From DATIXJ01 sp963714795 (GTDB lineage Bacteria > Bacteroidota > Ignavibacteria > UBA10030 > SZUA-254), in NCBI GenBank assembly GCA_963714795.1, contig CAVQPS010000009.1, forward strand, positions 310,001 through 374,000: a DNA stretch of 64,000 nucleotides, given 5' to 3'. The position numbers were made by a program, and so were the translations under genes. Shown piece by piece: positions 59,247 through 64,000 of the stretch. How positions within the stretch are numbered: the stretch's first letter is position 1; each line of letters starts with the position of its first letter. The notes under the pieces are model-generated. The model did not search any database, had not been told where the DNA came from, and worked only from the letters and a program-made list of their open reading frames with translations.

Positions 59247-61268
59247 CTAATTTTGATACAGATTCTTGTAACGCTTCAGTTTACCTTCTATGACTGCAAA
59301 GAGCAAGTCCGGATCTACCGGTTTGGTAAGATAATCGTCGACCCCGAGCTGAACGCCGGATCGAACAATGACACCATCCTCAAGACAACTCATGAATATG
59401 AACGGGATACTCCGAAGCTCCGGCTGTGTTTGCACTGCTTTGAAAAATTTAAAACCATCCATATCGCCTTTTTCAAATTTAATGTCGCTCAAAATCAAGT
59501 CGACGGTCTCCGTCTGCAATTTCTCCATTGCTGATTCAACATCCTGCACGGCGATGACCTGATATCCGTTCTCGCTTAACATTTGGTCGAGCGTTTGCAG
59601 CAACAATAAGTCATCATCGGCTACCAGAAGTTTTCCCTTGGACGACATTTGTTGAAACCGTGAAAGAATATACGGTTCGAGTCGCGTTTCTTCTTCTGCC
59701 GTTATTCCAAATTGCCTTTTGATATCTTCAAGGGCATTCGGTTTATCCAAATGTACCTCTCCAGAACGAATTTTCTTTTCGATCCATTCGGCATAGAGCT
59801 TTAACCGAACATCGGACTCGACAGTAAGATGTTCATCAAAGGTCAACTCGAGAAGTTCTTTGAGTTCCATCAACATACGTGCACAATCGACCGTCGGTTG
59901 TCCGTCTTTATAACACGTCAGCATTTTGCCACGATAAAAATCGAGTCGCTGCTCTTTTGATTCAGGAATTTTCGCCCCGAGCAATTCCATTTTATGATCA
60001 AATTCGTTGGCAACCCGCTGCAACCGCTGAAGGAATGCTTCTTCCATTTCCGTGCGGAGCTGCGTGCGAACTCCCTGGAAGTTATCGTTCTGCTGCTGCA
60101 TCTGGTTTTTATAATATTCTTCCAGGCGTTGTGTTTCCTTTTCCAGTGATTCCTGGGCTTCCTGCTGAATGCGTTTTCGTTCAGCCGCAAGCTGGGCTTC
60201 ATATTTTTGACGAAAGTCTTCTTCCAGTTCACCCCGAAGCGCTTCCCGTTTCTTTTCCATCGCTTCGTTTTCACGCTGACGGATTTCTTCAAGATGCTGC
60301 TCCGTCTTTATTTCGTTCTCCTTGTTGATCCGTTTTTGTTCGGCATGAAACGATTCCTGGAGGGAAATTTTCGCCGCGTCAAACTGCTGTTGAAGCAACA
60401 GTCGTTCTTTTTCGTATTGCTCCTGAAATTCCGACATCATGTGCTTGCGGATTTCTTCCTTCTCAACCTGTTGCTGTTGAACGGTTTGATCGCGGAATAC
60501 CGTTTCCGCTTTTCGTAACGCATCCAGCAGCTTCCTTTCATAATCTTCCTTCAAACGCTGTTCCCGGTCGTGGAATGAATCACGTTCCTGTTTCAACAGT
60601 GCCTGTTCTTCTTTTCGAATCCGCTCTTCAAGCTGGGCTAATTCCCGGTCGTGCCCTTCCACCAGTTGTTTCTTGAGTCCCTCCTCAAGGAATGCAATTT
60701 CGGATTTGTATTGGTGCTCGAGCCGTTCCTCCGCCTTGATAATTTCCTCCCGGAGTTTTTGCTGGTAATCGTTTTCGAGCTGACGCCGGACACTGACAAG
60801 CTTTTCTTCCGATTGTATTTTGAATTCCGCACGGCTTTCTTCCAGTTTCAGTTTTTCTTCGTCAAGAATCTTCTGGGCAAGCGCTTCCGCTTTTTGTAAT
60901 TCGTGCGTAAATTTTTGTTTGTATTCCTCTTCGATTTTTTTGCGGAACTCCTGTTCCGGTTGGGGAGCTGAATTCTCGTGCCCTTTCACGCCATTATGTT
61001 TCGGTGCGGAATTCGGTGATGGGGCTACCGGCCGGGATGCGGGTGCGTGGGAATATGCGTGTCCCCCTTTTTGTTCGAATAGCGTGATACGTTCTTCAAA
61101 AGCAATAATAAACGGATTGGAAGGATCGATCTTCCTCGCCTCGGCAATTTCGCGTTTTGCATCTTCGAATTGTCGGTCAACAATAAATTTATCGGCCTGC
61201 CTCAGAAATTGACGGAATAATTTCTGGTTCTGTTCCCGGGTAGGCTCCTGAATTGTAGAATCTTTCAT
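59247..61268 (-). CDS. Long coiled-coil protein with C-terminal receiver domain
   Basis: 673 residues. The N-terminus (~1-65) is a TPR-like helical pair (FRQFLRQADKFIVDRQFEDAKREIAEARKIDPSNP), followed by a Pro/Ala/His-rich linker. Residues ~105-420 are continuous charged coiled coil (EEEYKQKFTHELQKAEALAQ and similar, rich in E, K, Q). A short helical domain of ~120 residues comes next, and last a receiver domain (~545-673): KLLVADDDLLLLQTLDQML, LILSDIKFEKGDMDGF (acceptor D) and DYLTKPVDPDLLF (K). There is no DNA-binding or enzymatic output domain. It is probably a structural or scaffolding response regulator, perhaps addressed by the neighbouring hybrid kinase. Confidence 0.85.
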   Translation of the reverse strand: MKDSTIQEPTREQNQKLFRQFLRQADKFIVDRQFEDAKREIAEARKIDPSNPFIIAFEERITLFEQKGGHAYSHAPASRPVAPSPNSAPKHNGVKGHENSAPQPEQEFRKKIEEEYKQKFTHELQKAEALAQKILDEEKLKLEESRAEFKIQSEEKLVSVRRQLENDYQQKLREEIIKAEERLEHQYKSEIAFLEEGLKKQLVEGHDRELAQLEERIRKEEQALLKQERDSFHDREQRLKEDYERKLLDALRKAETVFRDQTVQQQQVEKEEIRKHMMSEFQEQYEKERLLLQQQFDAAKISLQESFHAEQKRINKENEIKTEQHLEEIRQRENEAMEKKREALRGELEEDFRQKYEAQLAAERKRIQQEAQESLEKETQRLEEYYKNQMQQQNDNFQGVRTQLRTEMEEAFLQRLQRVANEFDHKMELLGAKIPESKEQRLDFYRGKMLTCYKDGQPTVDCARMLMELKELLELTFDEHLTVESDVRLKLYAEWIEKKIRSGEVHLDKPNALEDIKRQFGITAEEETRLEPYILSRFQQMSSKGKLLVADDDLLLLQTLDQMLSENGYQVIAVQDVESAMEKLQTETVDLILSDIKFEKGDMDGFKFFKAVQTQPELRSIPFIFMSCLEDGVIVRSGVQLGVDDYLTKPVDPDLLFAVIEGKLKRYKNLYQN

Positions 61269-61343
61269 TGAGTATCGTTGGTCAGCAAAATCCTTGAACT
61301 TATTTTATTTTCCGCTCTCCGCACAGTCCTCCAAATTATGCTG

Positions 61344-61373
61344 CAAATATACGAAAATATCGAATAATGTCAA
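61344..61373 (-). promoter_or_regulatory. Promoter of the coiled-coil receiver gene
   Basis: On the minus strand, TTGACA (61368-61373), a 16-base spacer and TATATT (61346-61351), followed by TG. The same bases fit TTG-N19-TATATTTG, the Bacteroidota -33/-7 consensus. Leader of roughly 70 bases. Confidence 0.6.
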
Positions 61374-61422
61374 ATACAAATAGCCGTTGGGGATTTCAGC
61401 TAAATTTTTCCTTTCAAAGAAT

Positions 61423-61451
61423 TTGACAATGACGATAGGAAGCGTTACCTT
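61423..61451 (+). promoter_or_regulatory. Promoter of the SPOR-domain gene
   Basis: TTGACA (61423-61428), a 17-base spacer and TACCTT (61446-61451). The leader of ~35 bases contains the CGGAGAA ribosome-binding site of ATG 61493. Confidence 0.6.
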
Positions 61452-61492
61452 TTGCTCGATAATGAAGTGATATTTTTTCGGAGAATCGAAAT

Positions 61493-62203
61493 ATGAAGGC
61501 CACTATTGGTTGTTTTCTTTTGTTTTCTCTGCTTTTTGCATTTTTACCCGATTTCTGCCATGCCCAGTCGTACGAAGAAACAATTCAGAATTTCGTGCAT
61601 AGGATTGCCGAAGGTAAAAGTGATTCTGTCACTCCCAAACTTCCGACATTACGGAAGGCATACCCTCATTCTCCCGGTGTTCTCTATATCGAAGGACTTA
61701 TCACATCGGATGGAAGGGAAGCAATACATTATTTTACGATGGTTGCCGACAGTTTTCCGGGCAATCCGTGGTCTGCCGATGCCCTGGCCCGCATGACGGA
61801 AATTTTCCGCGCAACCGGTGAATCACAAAATGCATCGCAACAAATTGAACGAATGCACCGCGAGTATCCTCAGTCTCCCTACATAACATCGAACTACCTG
61901 ACACGCATCAGCTCCGGCGACGATAATGCTCCGCCTCATCACGACATTGCAAACGAATTCGCCATACAAATCGGCGCATTTGCAATCAAACAAAATGCCG
62001 AACGGATGCAAAAGAAACTTATTGCGGGAGGATTTAAAGCAGAAATTTTTGAGAATCTTCTGGACGGAAAAAATCTTTTATACCTTGTGTGGATCGGCTC
62101 GTATCCATCGGCAGAGGCGGCTCAAAAAGATCTTTTCGATATCAAAGAAAAATTCAACCTCTCCGGAGTTCTTCGCCCCAGAACTGCCTGGAAGAAATGG
62201 TAG
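61493..62203 (+). CDS. Exported TPR-SPOR-domain protein
   Basis: 236 residues with a signal peptide (TIGCFLLFSLLFAFLPDFCHAQ) and a GGAG ribosome-binding site. The middle part (~30-140) is TPR/tetratrico-like (YIEGLITSDGREAIHYFTMV, SADALARMTEIFRATGESQN). Residues ~155-236 are a SPOR domain (FAIQIGAFAIKQNAERMQKK, LVWIGSYPSAEAAQKDLFDI), which binds denuded glycan strands at division sites. It converges on a cell-wall amidase gene, whose product creates such strands. Confidence 0.9.
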   Translation: MKATIGCFLLFSLLFAFLPDFCHAQSYEETIQNFVHRIAEGKSDSVTPKLPTLRKAYPHSPGVLYIEGLITSDGREAIHYFTMVADSFPGNPWSADALARMTEIFRATGESQNASQQIERMHREYPQSPYITSNYLTRISSGDDNAPPHHDIANEFAIQIGAFAIKQNAERMQKKLIAGGFKAEIFENLLDGKNLLYLVWIGSYPSAEAAQKDLFDIKEKFNLSGVLRPRTAWKKW

Positions 62204-62235
62204 GAATTTTCTAGCACAATTTTTTACCGACAACG

Positions 62236-62258
62236 GCCGGGTACCGCACCTACCCGGC
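62236..62258. terminator. Hairpin between convergent SPOR and amidase genes
   Basis: GCCGGGTA (62236-62243) pairs perfectly with TACCCGGC (62251-62258) over 7 bases. It sits in the 57-base gap between convergent stops. No T-run follows on either strand, so it is only a probable terminator. Confidence 0.45.
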
Positions 62259-62260
62259 AA

Positions 62261-63838
62261 TTACTCCCCTGTGTTCAAGCCGAATTCTTTTCCCTCGTTC
62301 AGCGATTTTTCATATTCCTGTTTATACCGTTTAATGCCGCCGAAGATTGCCTCGGCAATCCGCTGTTGCCCCTTTTCACTCGCAAGGATTTTCTCATCAT
62401 GCTTGTTGGAAAGATAACCGGTCTCCACAAGCACGTTCGGCATCGATGCGCCGACCAGCACATAAAATCCCGCCTGCTTGACACCATTGTTTGAAACATC
62501 GAGATGTTGTGTCATTTCACGTTGGAGCGTGTTGGCAAACTGCTCGCTGTATTTGACATACGCACTTTGCGCCATGGTCAGCAGGATGAAATTTTCTTCC
62601 GTCAATTGCTGGTACCGCTTTTCATATCCTTCTTCCAGTTTTATCACGGCATTTTCGCGCTCCGCTATGCGAAGGGCATTTTCCGTTTTGCCAGGACGCA
62701 GCAGATATATTTCGAATCCGTTCATCGGATTCGGTTTATGCGGCATTGCGTTACAATGGATACTGATAAACAACTTTCCGCCGCTTTCGTTTGCAATCTG
62801 CCCGCGGCGGTAGAGTTCAATAAACGTATCGGTCTTCCTTGTATAGACGACTTTCACTTTCGAAAGACTTTTTTCGATCAGCTTTCCCAGCTTTAACGCG
62901 ATGCCGAGCGTAACATCTTTCTCTTTCACCTGAGCGACACCGATTGTGCCCGGGTCGTTTCCGCCATGTCCGGCATCAATGACGACGACATCCAGTTTCC
63001 ATTTATCACGTTCCTTCTGCAGGGTTTGTTGATAATCGTGCGATTTCCGTTCGGTAATTTGCTCTACCGTCGGGGTATGAACCGCAAGAAGTATATCGTT
63101 GCTGTTATCCGCCGTCAACGGTTCCGTACCGCTGATTTCACCTTTGAGTTTGAATGTCAATTGTACCGCTGTCGGTGACTGAAACACCAGAATTTGTTTC
63201 ACAAAGTCGGTCGGTGTACTTCGTTTAATTGATTCTATGTCCGCGCGCACATTGGCAAGCGTCACATACAACCAGGTGTTGTCGCCGATCTGTTTGGACC
63301 AGCTTTCGTAATCCGGAATTTTTTTATTACACTGGAGCCGGATAAGGTAACCGTTCGATTTTTCTTCGAATGAAACACCGGTGATATCGAACGGCGAAGA
63401 TGTACGCCGGCGCCCGACCATAATACCTGTTCCTTCAAAGGTAATTTCCTGCTCAAGAGTTGTTTTCAGAATCGGAATGAATTGATCGAGCGGAACAAAA
63501 AATGCATCGGCGGTAAACAGAGAAAAGGCGGACATCTGTACGATGCTCGCATTCTCTTTGGCGTCGATAATAATGGCGAACGGATTGTTTGCCGTTATCC
63601 GCACGGTGTACGACGGTGTCTGTATATCGACCTTGAGCGCTTCGGAATTTTGCCTGGTATGAAATTTAAAGGCACGAACAATATCGTTGAGCGAGCCGTA
63701 CAGGATGCCGTTCTTTTCGATGACCCCGATTTGCGTATTGCGGACGGGTTCTTCCGGAAACCGAATCGGAATCGTATTCTGTGCTTCACACCGCGAGAGA
63801 ATGAAAAAGGAAACAAGAAGATAAAGTATCGTGCGCAT
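62261..63838 (-). CDS. N-acetylmuramoyl-L-alanine amidase (amidase_3)
   Basis: 525 residues from ATG 63838, with a signal peptide (TILYLLVSFFILSRCEAQ). Residues ~20-125 resemble a copper-amine-oxidase-like beta domain, and ~145-230 an AMIN-like beta domain (ITGVSFEEKSNGYLIRLQCN) that would bind peptidoglycan or the outer membrane. The catalytic amidase_3 domain (~275-510) has VVIDAGHGGNDPGTIG (zinc H), EKDVTLGIALKLGKLI (zinc E), LFISIHCNAMPHKPNPMNGF (zinc H) and NVLVETGYLSNKHDE (catalytic E). It hydrolyses the MurNAc-L-Ala bond during cell separation. The yajQ-type gene ends 5 bases upstream. Confidence 0.94.
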   Translation of the reverse strand: MRTILYLLVSFFILSRCEAQNTIPIRFPEEPVRNTQIGVIEKNGILYGSLNDIVRAFKFHTRQNSEALKVDIQTPSYTVRITANNPFAIIIDAKENASIVQMSAFSLFTADAFFVPLDQFIPILKTTLEQEITFEGTGIMVGRRRTSSPFDITGVSFEEKSNGYLIRLQCNKKIPDYESWSKQIGDNTWLYVTLANVRADIESIKRSTPTDFVKQILVFQSPTAVQLTFKLKGEISGTEPLTADNSNDILLAVHTPTVEQITERKSHDYQQTLQKERDKWKLDVVVIDAGHGGNDPGTIGVAQVKEKDVTLGIALKLGKLIEKSLSKVKVVYTRKTDTFIELYRRGQIANESGGKLFISIHCNAMPHKPNPMNGFEIYLLRPGKTENALRIAERENAVIKLEEGYEKRYQQLTEENFILLTMAQSAYVKYSEQFANTLQREMTQHLDVSNNGVKQAGFYVLVGASMPNVLVETGYLSNKHDEKILASEKGQQRIAEAIFGGIKRYKQEYEKSLNEGKEFGLNTGE

Positions 63839-63843
63839 CATGA

Positions 63844-64000
63844 TTACCGGTAATTCACAAACTGGATGGCAAATTTCAAATCCGCCTGGCGCAAAAGCTG
63901 AATTGCCGACTGCAGGTCGTCTTTGCTTTTACTGCTGACGCGGATCTGATCATCCATGATTTGCGCCTGCACTTTCAATTTTGAATTTTTGAGCATCGTG
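63844..64000 (-). CDS. yajQ: YajQ-family nucleotide-binding protein, C-terminal part only
   Basis: Translation of the minus strand from the window edge ends in SKLKVQAQIMDDQIRVSSKS, then KDDLQSAIQLLRQADLKFAI and QFVNYR before TAA at 63844-63846. The KVQAQIxxDQxRVxxKxxDDLQ and LQFVNFR-like ending are diagnostic of YajQ (UPF0234), a two-ferredoxin-fold protein that binds nucleotides and, in some bacteria, cyclic di-GMP. The rest of the gene lies to the right of the window. Confidence 0.9.
   Translation of the reverse strand, partial: TMLKNSKLKVQAQIMDDQIRVSSKSKDDLQSAIQLLRQADLKFAIQFVNYR

Noticed and set aside
61344..61373. Strict Bacteroides-type TAnnTTTG promoters as the general rule
   Set aside because: Only two promoters (61344 and 40127) fit it, and both also fit TTGnnn-N16/17-TAnnTT; the other promoters found lack the TTTG, so the sigma-70-like reading is more general.

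Overview
The window looks like a chromosomal segment of a free-living bacterium from the Bacteroidota/Ignavibacteriota side of the FCB group. The main pointers are a secreted protein with a type IX secretion C-terminal sorting domain (36721-37326), many periplasmic metallopeptidases and lipoproteins, and gene families typical of that group. Promoters readable by eye are of the form TTGnnn-N17-TAnnnT, not the strict TAnnTTTG of Bacteroides. I see no rRNA, tRNA, CRISPR array, phage or complete insertion sequence. This is essentially core and metabolic DNA with two small accessory insertions.

Layout. 1-10.3 kb (+): the end of a DinB-like gene, a frameshifted Smr gene, a dihydropyrimidinase, a VanX-type dipeptidase coupled to an HExxH membrane protein, an M28 peptidase between two paralogous GT-C-like membrane proteins, and an NCS1 nucleobase transporter. 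10.4-19.6 kb: a frameshifted deoxynucleoside kinase, tmk-ctpA, an ECF sigma factor with a toastrack-like membrane protein, a TPR-CHAT lipoprotein, and a two-gene envelope operon with a perfect CRP-type operator. 19.6-37.3 kb (-): housekeeping genes (glycerophosphodiesterase, adk, M1 aminopeptidase, rlmN, an M16 pair, purC, aat, pfkA, YrdC, rmuC), with one AT-rich accessory gene between two REP-like repeats at 24.8-25.7 kb.

37.4-56.8 kb (-) is the centrepiece, a nearly continuous molybdenum cofactor plus purine catabolism cluster. Cofactor synthesis: moaCB fusion, moaA, moaE, moaD, moeA, a nucleotidyltransferase, xdhC. Purine route: an amidohydrolase deaminase makes xanthine, XdhAB makes urate, PuuD makes 5-hydroxyisourate, UraH and UraD make S-allantoin, AllB makes allantoate, and allantoicase makes ureidoglycolate plus urea. 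The cluster also holds a DUF6986 aldolase/citrate-lyase-like protein, a yeast-type cytosine deaminase homologue, an amidohydrolase lacking its metal histidines, a repetitive lysine-rich secreted protein, and a chimeric DUF559 remnant wedged between xdhA and xdhB. No ureidoglycolate lyase or urease is visible.

57-64 kb: a hybrid 7TM histidine kinase, a long coiled-coil protein ending in a receiver domain, a SPOR-domain protein, a cell-wall amidase, and the end of a YajQ gene.

Cross-cutting observations: (i) several genes without a Shine-Dalgarno sequence have their -10 box only 6-10 nt before the ATG, which suggests leaderless mRNAs; (ii) three otherwise conserved genes carry single-base frameshifts, perhaps assembly errors.
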